Source: Candidatus Thorarchaeota archaeon
Lineage (GTDB): Archaea; Asgardarchaeota; Thorarchaeia; Thorarchaeales; Thorarchaeaceae
Direction: 5' to 3'
Length of the DNA stretch: 40,958 nucleotides
Assembly (NCBI GenBank): GCA_029858305.1
Contig: JAOUFI010000014.1
Location: 1-40,958, forward strand
Part shown: positions 8,182-16,689 of the stretch, piece after piece
Numbering within the stretch: the stretch's first letter is position 1
How the letters are laid out: every line of letters starts with the position of its first letter
The notes under the pieces: generated by a model
The model's input: the letters and a program-made list of their open reading frames with translations, nothing else
Told to the model about the DNA's origin: nothing
Database searches by the model: none
Position numbers and translations under genes: made by a program

Positions 8182-9765
8182 ATGCTTGAGAAGAATGTCT
8201 ATGAGTCTTTCAAGAAAATCGTAGGTGATCAATTCATTTCACAAGATCCGGCAGTGATGGACACCTATGCTTTCCAGTGGTGTAATGAGATTGAGAGTGC
8301 ACAACGAGGAGAAGAGCCTCAGAGGTTCGGAGTTCGTCCTCTTGCTGTTCTTCTTCCTGCCTCGTTAGAGGAAGTCCAGGCCATCGTTAGGCTTTGTAAT
8401 GAACATGATGTCACATTCAAAGCTCACACAACAGGCATGGGTCCTTGGGCTGGTGTCAGTAATCTCCGATCTATCCAGATTGATCTTAGAAGGATGAATC
8501 GAATTCTTGAGATTGATGAGAAGAATATGTATGCAGTAATTGAACCATACGTCACGAATGCAGAACTCCAAAGTGAACTCTTCAGGTATGGACTCATGCA
8601 TCATGCACAGGGAGCAGGTCCTCAGACATCTCCGCTAGCTAGTCATACATCTTTTGTAGGACCTGGCTTTACTTCTCCATATACGGGCTTTAGCGGCAGG
8701 AACGTTCTTGGCGTTGAATGGGTTCTTCCCTCAGGTGACATCCTCCGACTTGGCTCCTATGATTATAATGGGAAATGGTTCTCGGGTGATGGTCCAGGCT
8801 TTAGTCTAAGGGGCATCATGAGAGGATGGCTTGGAGCCTATGGTGGTCTTGGCGTGTTCACAAAGGCTGCTATTCGACTCTTCTCTTGGCCAGCTCCGAA
8901 AGACTGGAAATGGAAGACTGGAGGTACAATTCCTAACTATGATTGGGAAGTTCCTCCATACTGGCAGCTATATGTTTTGAACTTTGAAGAATGGGAAGAG
9001 TACCAATCAGCAATGTATGAGTTGAATGATAGAGAGGTTTGTATGGTTGCCACAACATCTGCTCCTGAGGGTCTGGCAGCCTTGTTCACTAATACAAAGA
9101 CAGAGGCAATCGAGGCTATTTTTGCGGGTCTGCTTGCTAGGACAAGAAATTACATTGTCGTTCTAGTAGCAGCGCATACTAGGCGTGAATTCGAGTTTAG
9201 GGCAAAATTGGTGAAACTCATTCTGGAGAAATATGGCGGTAACGATCTCATTGAAGAAGGGGTGATAACTCCAAAACCAATGCATTATGGCGAAACCGTG
9301 CGCAACATGCTAGGTGCACATGCATTCCGCTTCTCCAATTGTTTCCAAAGCACTCACGGCGGAATGGATACTATTTCTATGGCAGTTAGACTTGCTCAAT
9401 TGAATCAGCCAGTGAAACAGAAGTATATCGAAAAAGGTGTAATTGGTGATGATAGAGGACTCGGTGTTTGGATAACGAGTTATGAATCCGGACACATGGC
9501 TCATATGGAGGTACCAACAGTCTACGATCCCACATCAGTGAAATCTTGCTTGGGCTATGCGGAATATCAAGATGAATGCAACAAAATGGACCTTGATCAA
9601 GCACTTGGCATGCCATTCTTCATAGTAGGTGATGAAGTTCACGAATTCTACGCAGAAAGAACTATGCATTATCCTGATTGGTTGAGAAAGATCAAAGCAT
9701 CTTTTGATCCAAAGGGTCTCTCTGATCCAAGTCACTATGTGAAAGGAGTGAAGAAAGATAAATGA
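8182..9765 (+). CDS. Second FAD-linked oxidase (VAO/PCMH type) of the complex
   Basis: A 527-aa protein with the VAO/PCMH fold: FGVRPLAVLLPASLEEVQAI (about 48-67) for FAD-domain entry, IDLRRMNRILEID, AVIEPYVTNAELQ, GFSGRNVLGVEWVLPSG, the GWLGAYGGLGVFTKAAIRL block (about 214-232), a large cap domain, and a C-terminal IKASFDPKGLSDPSHY. It is distinct from the 5468-6913 protein and about 45 residues longer. The classic RGGGT loop is replaced by HTTGMGPWAG, so FAD binding follows a variant pattern. Its ATG directly follows the stop of the CCG protein, and its stop overlaps the next gene by 4 bases. The pairing of two VAO proteins with one CCG protein is reminiscent of glycolate oxidase GlcD-GlcE-GlcF. 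The substrate is unknown; the many aromatic residues in the cap could suit a bulky or aromatic/isoprenoid substrate (inference). Confidence 0.82.
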   Translation: MLEKNVYESFKKIVGDQFISQDPAVMDTYAFQWCNEIESAQRGEEPQRFGVRPLAVLLPASLEEVQAIVRLCNEHDVTFKAHTTGMGPWAGVSNLRSIQIDLRRMNRILEIDEKNMYAVIEPYVTNAELQSELFRYGLMHHAQGAGPQTSPLASHTSFVGPGFTSPYTGFSGRNVLGVEWVLPSGDILRLGSYDYNGKWFSGDGPGFSLRGIMRGWLGAYGGLGVFTKAAIRLFSWPAPKDWKWKTGGTIPNYDWEVPPYWQLYVLNFEEWEEYQSAMYELNDREVCMVATTSAPEGLAALFTNTKTEAIEAIFAGLLARTRNYIVVLVAAHTRREFEFRAKLVKLILEKYGGNDLIEEGVITPKPMHYGETVRNMLGAHAFRFSNCFQSTHGGMDTISMAVRLAQLNQPVKQKYIEKGVIGDDRGLGVWITSYESGHMAHMEVPTVYDPTSVKSCLGYAEYQDECNKMDLDQALGMPFFIVGDEVHEFYAERTMHYPDWLRKIKASFDPKGLSDPSHYVKGVKKDK

Positions 9766-10847
9766 AAGACAATATCAATCCAAACGTAAAAGAAGGGTGG
9801 ACGGGTCCTGGAAGAAGGGATGGGGTGATTCATCCTCTTAGACCTGAAGATGATGCGTTGCACATCGATGTAGGCAAGAAAAACCAATTCGAATGGTGGT
9901 ATTTCGATGCTCATCTCGATGGTGGCTACACTCTTGTTGCATTCTTCTACGCTGCAAATCCTAATCCCGGTTTGAACTCAGGCAAGACTGGCGTTGAGCT
10001 TGTTCTTCTACGTCCGGATGGTCGGAAGACACAGAGGTTCATCAAGTACAAAAAATCAGAATTCTCTGCATCACGTGAAAAAGCTGACGTGAAGATAGGC
10101 AAGAACTATCTCGAGGTTGATTACTCTCAAGGAGACCTTCCTATCTATCGAATTCATCTCGATGAGGAGGAACTTGCTTTTGATTTGACATACAAATCCC
10201 TAGTTGTTGGATGGAAACCTGGAACAGGCTTCTCACACTTTGCAGATCTTGGTTATTTCGCGTGGGTCGTTCCGTTTGCTAAAGCTGATGTGAGCGGTAT
10301 AGTTCGTGATGGCAATAAGACAATAAATGTCACGGGTGTTGGGTATCATGATCATAATTGGCTTAATTTCGCCTTCGCTACAATAATCGAGTACTGGATG
10401 TGGGGCAGGGTATACTCCGAGAATTTCACTCTCTCCTATGCATTCATACAGTGCAATCAGAAAGTTGACCGTCATGTAGTGAAGGTACTAATGCTAGCGA
10501 AAGGAAAAGATGTCATCCTGAGTTCTGGTGAGTTTGATTTCAGACAGGAGAATTTCGAATACAGCAAGGCGGCTGGTCATAGTTTTCCAAGAACAATTAT
10601 CATTACCAATCCAGAAAAAGGTGAAATCAAACTAGATGTTGCTAGAATCCTTGAGGCTGAGAGCATGCTTGCCAACTTCAATATAGCATTAAGATTCATA
10701 GCTAAAAACATACTTAGGATGAAACCCGGTTACTTTAGACTGAATTCAGATTTTGCACTAAGGATAACACATGATGGAAACACCTACACGGAGGTTGGTA
10801 ACACACTTCACGAGATTGTGACATTCAAGCAGTTAGGTCCAAGTTAG
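9762..10847 (+). CDS. CrtC/AttH-type lipocalin-like protein
   Basis: A 361-aa protein without signal peptide or membrane helix. Its landmarks are FEWWYFDAHLDGGYTLVA (residues 43-60), GFSHFADLGYFAWVVPFAKA in the middle, and GYHDHNW (194-200), followed by a segment rich in Trp, Tyr and Phe. These are the marks of the CrtC (hydroxyneurosporene synthase/carotenoid 1,2-hydratase) and AttH two-lipocalin fold. CrtC adds water to a terminal isoprenoid double bond; other members have unknown lipid-related roles. It is the last gene of the PadR operon and is translationally coupled to the second VAO oxidase (ATGA). A hydratase step acting with flavin redox enzymes on an isoprenoid or another hydrophobic alkene fits the context but is inferred. 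The stop lies 9 bases from the convergent longin-like gene. Confidence 0.75.
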   Translation: MKDNINPNVKEGWTGPGRRDGVIHPLRPEDDALHIDVGKKNQFEWWYFDAHLDGGYTLVAFFYAANPNPGLNSGKTGVELVLLRPDGRKTQRFIKYKKSEFSASREKADVKIGKNYLEVDYSQGDLPIYRIHLDEEELAFDLTYKSLVVGWKPGTGFSHFADLGYFAWVVPFAKADVSGIVRDGNKTINVTGVGYHDHNWLNFAFATIIEYWMWGRVYSENFTLSYAFIQCNQKVDRHVVKVLMLAKGKDVILSSGEFDFRQENFEYSKAAGHSFPRTIIITNPEKGEIKLDVARILEAESMLANFNIALRFIAKNILRMKPGYFRLNSDFALRITHDGNTYTEVGNTLHEIVTFKQLGPS

Positions 10848-10856
10848 ATGTAAGTA

Positions 10857-11255
10857 CTATTTCCTCTTTATCGATGTCAATGAATCTATACTTGTTTCAA
10901 CGTCATCAGGTGATAGTATCTCATCTGTGAGTAGTTGTCTCAGGATGCTAAGATGCTGGTCATCAAGCATGTAGTCTTCTGTTTCAAGTACATTTAGTGT
11001 GGCACTATGGTTCCACTCAGCATCTTCATCGTCTATTGTGTGCAAGGTGACTACATGATACGGACCTGCTCGGCCAACCATTAGGCGCATATTACTATAT
11101 GTTACTTCCTTCATTTCACTGCCTACAAATCTCCTGGCATAGGCCTGTATTGCGGCTATGAAAGAGCCAAAGAGATCAGGATCAACTCGAATATTTTCAA
11201 GACCAACTGATGCCTGATATAATCCTCCATCATCAAATACGATCATGCCCTTCAT
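10857..11255 (-). CDS. Longin-like small regulatory-domain protein
   Basis: A protein of about 132 aa. It starts KGMIVFDDGG and continues with FGSFIAAIQAYARRFVGSEM, then MRLMVGRAGPYHVVTLH, then an acidic helical tail. The strand-strand-helix-three-strand pattern, with a conserved start on a short beta strand (IVFDDGG), suits a longin/Roadblock-type profilin-like fold of the kind abundant in Asgard and some other archaea, where such proteins are thought to partner small GTPases. I assign the fold by pattern, not by a diagnostic motif. GTG at 11261 is an in-frame alternative to ATG 11255. It lies 137 bases downstream of the Roadblock gene on the same strand, after the gelsolin-like gene, so the three may be expressed together. 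It is convergent with the CrtC-like gene. Confidence 0.5.
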   Translation of the reverse strand: MKGMIVFDDGGLYQASVGLENIRVDPDLFGSFIAAIQAYARRFVGSEMKEVTYSNMRLMVGRAGPYHVVTLHTIDDEDAEWNHSATLNVLETEDYMLDDQHLSILRQLLTDEILSPDDVETSIDSLTSIKRK

Positions 11256-11392
11256 GCGCACAACACCAATCTTTAGATGATTTTCTTTCTTATGAATCTT
11301 AAAACACTATTAATGCGTGTAATAGGCATTTTGTATAGTATTCTCTATAGAAATTTTGATACACAAAGAGATTTCAACTAATGTGTCATATC

Positions 11393-11779
11393 TTAACCGA
11401 GGAGTGCTCCTACTTCTCTGGCGTATTTTCGCATCTGAGTGACTGCAAGACCCATTGATGTCAAGTCCCGAGCAGAACCCATTAATAGGAATTCCCCTGC
11501 GTGCGAGAGAACCACAAAACCTTGCTTCCCTCGAACTACTACTTCATAGAGTTCATCAAGTCCGAGCTTTCCAGCTGCCATATCTCCTGTCATGAGGAGT
11601 GCAGCACTAACTGCAGCCATGAGATCTGGATCTGCATCCGAATCTTCTGTTGCGAAGTACGCAAGTTTTACGCCTTGCTTACTTACAACTGCGATTGCAT
11701 CTAGGTCTGCGTAGTTCGTGAGCCCCATTAAAAGCTCCACTAATTCCTTTTCCTTTGCTGGGTCTATATGTGATGACAT
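11393..11779 (-). CDS. Roadblock/LC7 domain protein
   Basis: A 128-aa single-domain protein with the typical Roadblock/LC7 order: an N-terminal helix (KEKELVELLMGLTNYADLDA), strands around IAVVSKQGVKLAYFA, a long helix (DPDLMAAVSAALLMTGDMAA), then GLDELYEVVVRGKQGFVVLS and the closing hairpin and helix. In bacteria and archaea such proteins (MglB-like) regulate small Ras-like GTPases; in eukaryotes they belong to dynein, Ragulator and TRAPP complexes. No GTPase gene is in the window. The start ATG at 11779 has AGGGAG 8 bases upstream; a GTG at 11788 overlaps that ribosome binding site and is rejected. It lies 39 bases after the gelsolin-like gene and is probably co-transcribed with it. Confidence 0.82.
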   Translation of the reverse strand: MSSHIDPAKEKELVELLMGLTNYADLDAIAVVSKQGVKLAYFATEDSDADPDLMAAVSAALLMTGDMAAGKLGLDELYEVVVRGKQGFVVLSHAGEFLLMGSARDLTSMGLAVTQMRKYAREVGALLG

Positions 11780-11818
11780 TATTATCACTCCCTAATTGGA
11801 TTAGCATATCATTTGAAA

Positions 11819-12748
11819 TTACTTTGCTACAAGTTTCTTGCCCTTCTTGGTCTTTGAATCAGCTGGTGCTGCGCTACCATCTGTTTCAGATTTGAAGAAG
11901 GTTATCAAATCACTAAGGCGTTCTTTCATTTCCGCCTTTATAGGACTCAGTATTGCATCAGGTGTGCCTTTGAGAAGCTCGATGCCAAGAACTCTCCCAT
12001 CTTTTACGATGACTCTTGGAATAAAGCCTTCTGCCATAAATGTTCCCTCTGGGGGATCTCTGACTTTCTCAATTCGTCTTTCGATTTTTTCCTGACCAAA
12101 GACCGCAATTTTATGCTCTGCAACTGTGTAGAGATCGTTGTAAACAATTACGAGTTCTCTTTGGTACCCTTCTGGTGGGTCAACGGTTTCCAACTCTTTT
12201 AACATCTCAGCAATTTCTCCCTGAGAAACAGGAGTCTTTGGAGTAGTGATTGGAGGTGGGGAAGATGATGCACGGGCAGAAGATGCTGCAGGCTGAGATC
12301 TTGGCGGTAGATCTGTTTCATGCTTAGGTGTCATGGCCTGTTCTCTCCTAGCTATTTCATCAGTGGATCTTGGAGGTGGTGCTGACATAGTTGCGGCCGC
12401 AGGTTCCTTCTTTGGTTTTGGAGGTGCTGGCGGAGGCGCCTTATCTCCAGGTTTCATGATGCGAGTGGCAGCAGTTGTTCCATTCAACGCAGAGAAGAAT
12501 GTTGGCGGCTCCTCGCCCTCATCCAAAGGCCTTACCTTGAAGTGAAATCCATACTCAGTCCTGAGGTTAGTAGCAACTCTAGCTCCAATGAATTTCACTC
12601 TAACACCTGCTTGGCTTCCTTTCCAAAGATAGATACTCTTAGTTTCATCATCTACAACACAAACAACGAGATTTGAATCCAAATCATCCTTTGTGAGTTC
12701 TATCTCATTAAGGGTTCCATCTTCCTGGACCTCATAACCTACAACCAT
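11819..12748 (-). CDS. Gelsolin-like domain protein with proline-rich linker
   Basis: A 309-aa protein in three parts. Residues about 20-90 have VVCVVDDETKSIYLWKGSQ, then a helix FIGARVATNLRTEYG, then RPLDEGEEPPTFFSAL. This matches the gelsolin-like pattern (YLWKG core strand, acidic GxEP..F end), as in actin-severing proteins. Residues about 100-175 are a low-complexity Pro/Ala/Ser linker. Residues about 178-300 form a second mixed alpha/beta domain (RELVIVYNDLY, GFIPRVIVKDGRVLGIELL) that I do not recognise, followed by a lysine-rich tail. Asgard archaea are known to encode gelsolin-family proteins that act on archaeal actin; whether this single-repeat protein binds actin is inference. It is the first of three eukaryote-like genes on this strand. 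No strong Shine-Dalgarno is seen before the ATG at 12748. Confidence 0.6.
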   Translation of the reverse strand: MVVGYEVQEDGTLNEIELTKDDLDSNLVVCVVDDETKSIYLWKGSQAGVRVKFIGARVATNLRTEYGFHFKVRPLDEGEEPPTFFSALNGTTAATRIMKPGDKAPPPAPPKPKKEPAAATMSAPPPRSTDEIARREQAMTPKHETDLPPRSQPAASSARASSSPPPITTPKTPVSQGEIAEMLKELETVDPPEGYQRELVIVYNDLYTVAEHKIAVFGQEKIERRIEKVRDPPEGTFMAEGFIPRVIVKDGRVLGIELLKGTPDAILSPIKAEMKERLSDLITFFKSETDGSAAPADSKTKKGKKLVAK

Positions 12749-12967
12749 AATCTATCACTACGCCAATGTTGACCTTACCTGTTGCAGTGTGGCAACTCAA
12801 GACATATACCTTGTGTGTATTGCCAGTGTACAACATAAGCCTTCTTTGTGCTATATGATTGTTATTGTGTTAGATATGCCTCGGTATTGTATTGATTTTC
12901 CACTAAACTTCCCCCACATTTTCCAATTCATTAATGTGAAATACTCTTATGAGTGGAGTCGTACTAT

Positions 12968-13999
12968 ATGTTTTGGTTGGATGCGATGCAAGAGCGACCT
13001 GATTCTATCCATATGCTAGCTCGAGGGCTCGATGAAACAGATAGATTGAGTAGGAAACAAATTCTCTTGGGATTATTAGGATCTACCGCTCTGATGATTG
13101 TTTCTACTTGGGGTGTTCTTTCTTTACTGAATTTTGTGCAAGTCTATCCTGTGGATCCAATTAAGATTCTACCATACACGTTATACATGCTTGCTGGTTC
13201 AGTACTTTCCACAGTCATCGCTTTCATTCTGTGCATAGTTGTGATTCGTTGGCCTCGGATTGTTAACATTCCTCTAAGGATACATCGCTATGCGAAAAAA
13301 GGTACAGGTGAGTATTTTCTTAGTCCTGAATTCACAGATCAAACATGGTCAGTTGTCCTTCGGCGGTCACTCTACGGATCGATTCTTGTAGTTGGGATTT
13401 CACTCACAATCCTTGGTTTCGATATGATGGTAGCATCCACTGATTTTCTTCTCATTAGTGGAACATACTTGATGTTCATCAGCATCATTATACTCCCATT
13501 CACTCTTCTTGAATTCTATTATGGGCCTTGGCTTGTGAAAGATTCCGGTTTATATCATCTTGATGAAAGGGACAGGTCGTTGAGTAATGTTGGTGACGAC
13601 CTCGAAGATATTTTGGAATTCTTTGCAGGCATTGATATTCTCTTCATACTTCTTGAGCTCACAATCAGCGTTGGTGGTACTGCTCCTTGGCTTCCAGTCT
13701 TCATAATCCTAATTCCACTCGGTCCGCTCTTCTCCATTGTTCTCAATTTCACACTCGTCTTCATGCTTTTCAAGAATAAAGCTACATCCTCTATGCTCAA
13801 ATTCCTAAATCATGATTGTGAAGTTCCTGATATGGTCTCAACGCCTGATTACATACGCAGTCGTGTTTTGGCATTAATAGATCGCGAGTTACTTGTGAAG
13901 CCATCAATAGAAGAACCTGATGTATTACCTCTTTCAGAAGTGAATGCTTCTGTTCTTATAGAAAATGACATTGAGCTAGTTATTGAGGATGACGACTGA
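12968..13999 (+). CDS. Multi-pass membrane protein, unknown function
   Basis: A 343-aa protein I do not recognise. Hydrophobic segments lie at about residues 31-52, 65-92, 136-155, 162-182 and two around 222-272, with an amphipathic N-terminus (MQERPDSIHMLARGLDE) and a strongly acidic C-terminal tail (ENDIELVIEDDD). No catalytic motif is evident. ATG 12968 is preferred over the GTG at 12953 because GGAG lies 9 bases upstream of it. The spacer 12749-12967, shared with the divergent gelsolin-like gene, contains both promoters and no other gene that I can support. Its last 24 bases overlap, tail to tail, the end of the thiQ gene on the opposite strand. Confidence 0.6.
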   Translation: MFWLDAMQERPDSIHMLARGLDETDRLSRKQILLGLLGSTALMIVSTWGVLSLLNFVQVYPVDPIKILPYTLYMLAGSVLSTVIAFILCIVVIRWPRIVNIPLRIHRYAKKGTGEYFLSPEFTDQTWSVVLRRSLYGSILVVGISLTILGFDMMVASTDFLLISGTYLMFISIIILPFTLLEFYYGPWLVKDSGLYHLDERDRSLSNVGDDLEDILEFFAGIDILFILLELTISVGGTAPWLPVFIILIPLGPLFSIVLNFTLVFMLFKNKATSSMLKFLNHDCEVPDMVSTPDYIRSRVLALIDRELLVKPSIEEPDVLPLSEVNASVLIENDIELVIEDDD

Positions 14000-15037
14000 G
14001 TCCGAGATGAATGAAAAGTATACAGCCCTTTCATCATTTTCTCTCAGTTTTGTTACCAAGGATTCATCATAGGTCAGAGCAATTATTTGTATGCCTTCAA
14101 AATCAATAGTGATCTTGAAAGAACCAACTTGGGGAATTATTGATATCACCTCTCCCCTTGCAGAATTCGAAGTATTTTCGGTAGATATTGTGATATCCTC
14201 TGGTTTGATACTGAGTTTCAATCGATCTCCAAGTTTCATATTTGCCCTGTTTGGAATTTCAACACCGCTGATGTTAATGACAGTTTTTCCCTGTTGACCC
14301 TCCTTGACAACACCTTCCAATACATTCCCACTGCCAAGAAATCTCGCTACAAACTCGTTTGCTGGGCAATCATAGATTTCTTCAGGAGTTCCTACTTGCA
14401 CAACTCTTCCATCTTGAATTATTGCCACACGATCAGATATTGCAAATGCCTCATCTTGGCTATGAGTGACATATATGGTTGTTATGCCAAGTTTCTTCTG
14501 GATTCTCCTGATTTCAGTTTGAAGTCGTTCTCTAAGCTGAGGATCTAATGCAGAGAGTGGTTCATCAAGCAATAATAACTCTGGCTGCTTTGCAAGAGCT
14601 CGGGCAAGAGCTACGCGTTGTGCTTCCCCGCCGCTTATCTCGTTGATTCTCCTCATTAACAATGGTCGAATGTCAAGTAAGTCTGCTAGTTCTTCAACTC
14701 GTGCGACTGTTCTTTCATGCGTCCATTCGGCCATATCTGGTCCGAAGGCGATATTTTGATAGACAGTCATGTTTGGGAAGAGTGCTACTGATTGGAAAAC
14801 CATACCAATATTTCTCTCACGTGTTGGAACTCTAACAACCTCTTCCGAATCAAAGAGTATACTGCCCTGATCCACTTCAATAAATCCCGCTATCATCCTA
14901 AGTGTCGTAGTCTTCCCAGAACCGCTTGGACCAAGAAGCGTTACTAATTCACCATCTTCTATACGAAGATCTATTGGACCGACTCTCGTTCCATCTGCAA
15001 ATACTCTTACAAGTCCTCTAAGTTCAACTGTTGCCAT
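13976..15037 (-). CDS. thiQ: ABC transporter ATPase, thiamine uptake (ThiQ-like)
   Basis: A 353-aa ATPase of the PotA/FbpC type. Walker A is GPSGSGKT (residues 36-43), the Q-loop is in MVFQSVALFPNM, the signature is EISGGEAQRVALARAL, Walker B is LLLLDEP followed by the D-loop SALDP, and the switch His is in VTHSQDEA. A C-terminal TOBE-like beta domain (about 250-353) makes it longer than bacterial ThiQ (about 230 aa), so the protein itself looks more like the iron/polyamine/sulfate branch. Thiamine specificity is inferred from the ThiB-like binding protein and the adjacent thiR. It energises import through ThiP on the cytoplasmic face. Its ATG overlaps the thiP stop by one base (TAATG), which shows coupling. 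The 3' end overlaps the convergent membrane-protein gene by 24 bases. Confidence 0.85.
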   Translation of the reverse strand: MATVELRGLVRVFADGTRVGPIDLRIEDGELVTLLGPSGSGKTTTLRMIAGFIEVDQGSILFDSEEVVRVPTRERNIGMVFQSVALFPNMTVYQNIAFGPDMAEWTHERTVARVEELADLLDIRPLLMRRINEISGGEAQRVALARALAKQPELLLLDEPLSALDPQLRERLQTEIRRIQKKLGITTIYVTHSQDEAFAISDRVAIIQDGRVVQVGTPEEIYDCPANEFVARFLGSGNVLEGVVKEGQQGKTVINISGVEIPNRANMKLGDRLKLSIKPEDITISTENTSNSARGEVISIIPQVGSFKITIDFEGIQIIALTYDESLVTKLRENDERAVYFSFISDSVVILNN

Positions 15038-16677
15038 TAGAGTGCACCTCCAACACTTCCTTCAGAAACTTTATCCATTGCAAGAAAGGCCATTACGCAT
15101 ACTATTACAAGGATTAGAGCAGATGCTCCTGCTTCAACAAATTTTCTTACACCTAGATTGTCATATATCGCAACAGCAAGTGTGAAATTTTGAGGAAGGG
15201 CAATAAACAAGGTAGCTGACATCTCTCCTATTGCCATTGCAAATGCGAAAACTGCTCCAACGAGTATACCTGGAGCCAACAATGGCAATTCAACGAAAAA
15301 AAGCCTCTGAAGACTTGAAGCACCTAAAGAGTCTGATTGATCGATGAGATGAGAATCAATACTTCTTAGTGAAATTTCAATCGATCTAGTTGTAAATGGA
15401 AGACCTATGATAGTCTGCGCTAGCACAATAATTGGCCACGGATTAATATTGAGGCCTGTAGGAACTGCGATTGCTGTCATTAGACCATAAGCAATCGTGA
15501 TGGATGAGACACCAAGCGGTAGCAAAACCATCATTGATGCAAGAGAAGGAAGTATCTGCGTCTTTGATCTATGTGCATATGCCAAAGGAATTCCTAGTCC
15601 GACAGACAATAGAGTCGCAAGTCCGCTGTAAAAGAGAGAATTAACGAGTGGTCTGAATCCTCCTCCTGCATCAGTGTTGAATAGATAGAGGAAACCATCA
15701 AGGGTGTACATTTTAGATATGGGATCAAAAAACGCGGCTCTGATTATTGATGCAATGGGTCCTGCAACAAGGAATAGCATGAGTATGAAATAGAGAATAA
15801 TAAGGAAAATTTCTGACGACTTGTAACTACGAAGGGTCGTGGTCTTTATCGAAGAAGTAGGACTGGATCGCTCTCCCTCATTTCGTCCCAAACGGACATA
15901 TGTGAGAGCCAATGTAAGTGTGAAGAGGATCTGAACTATGACCAAGGAGCTTGCCTGTCCATAGTCTGCCCATCTGAATGCATTCCAGATCTGAACCTCA
16001 ATGGTTCTATAGGACCCGTGTCCAAAGGCAAGGACAATTGGAAATGACATGAAACAGAAGAGAAATGTAAGAATTGCTGATGCAATCAAGGATGGCATGA
16101 TGTGAGGGAGTGTGATGCGTCTGAAACGCTGCTTTGCGTCCGCTCCAAGCAAATCTGCTGCCTCTTCGATTTCTGGATTTATTCTCTCCATTGAAGCAGA
16201 AACAAGAAGAATGACAAGTGGTGCATTATAGAAAGTATGTGCAAGTATGATTCCCGGAATATCAGTTGCTAAATTGAGAACTGAATCTGATGACTGAAGA
16301 ATCCACATAAGTGCAGAATCGACTATACCATATTGACCAAACATCTGTAGAAAACCGACTACCACAACAATGGGTGGTAAAACAAAGGGGATGATAATTA
16401 GTGCACGAACTAGATTCTTCCCTGAAAATTTTAATCGCGCCAACAGAATAGCTCCGGGAAGGCCAATAATAAGTGCCAGGATAGTGCTTAAGACTGCTTG
16501 AAGAATTGTGAATTCTATATATGACCAGTTGTACGCGATGGACTCTGCGAATGGCATTCCAGTTTCAGATAGTAATCCCAGAACGGTCACTCTGATTACC
16601 GGATAGATGAGGAATGTTCCAAGTATGATTAGTGGTGTCGCTTGCGCAATGATGTTTACCTTATTGTATCCTGCCAC
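15037..16677 (-). CDS. thiP: ABC transporter permease, fused two-domain, thiamine uptake (ThiP-like)
   Basis: A 546-aa protein with about 12 membrane helices in two homologous halves, the arrangement of ThiP/FbpB permeases. Each half carries an EAA-type coupling loop: EEAADLLGADAKQRFRRITL (residues about 187-206) and DQSDSLGASSLQRLFFVELP in the second half, the latter losing the EAA letters but keeping the shape. A hydrophilic loop with a serine cluster joins the halves. It would form the complete membrane channel with a ThiQ dimer. Gene order binding protein-permease-ATPase with 12-base and minus-1-base spacing marks one operon. Substrate assignment follows the operon partners and not the permease itself; iron or phosphonate importers have the same fold. 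Confidence 0.85.
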   Translation of the reverse strand: MAGYNKVNIIAQATPLIILGTFLIYPVIRVTVLGLLSETGMPFAESIAYNWSYIEFTILQAVLSTILALIIGLPGAILLARLKFSGKNLVRALIIIPFVLPPIVVVVGFLQMFGQYGIVDSALMWILQSSDSVLNLATDIPGIILAHTFYNAPLVILLVSASMERINPEIEEAADLLGADAKQRFRRITLPHIMPSLIASAILTFLFCFMSFPIVLAFGHGSYRTIEVQIWNAFRWADYGQASSLVIVQILFTLTLALTYVRLGRNEGERSSPTSSIKTTTLRSYKSSEIFLIILYFILMLFLVAGPIASIIRAAFFDPISKMYTLDGFLYLFNTDAGGGFRPLVNSLFYSGLATLLSVGLGIPLAYAHRSKTQILPSLASMMVLLPLGVSSITIAYGLMTAIAVPTGLNINPWPIIVLAQTIIGLPFTTRSIEISLRSIDSHLIDQSDSLGASSLQRLFFVELPLLAPGILVGAVFAFAMAIGEMSATLFIALPQNFTLAVAIYDNLGVRKFVEAGASALILVIVCVMAFLAMDKVSEGSVGGAL

Positions 16678-16689
16678 AAATCGCCCCTC

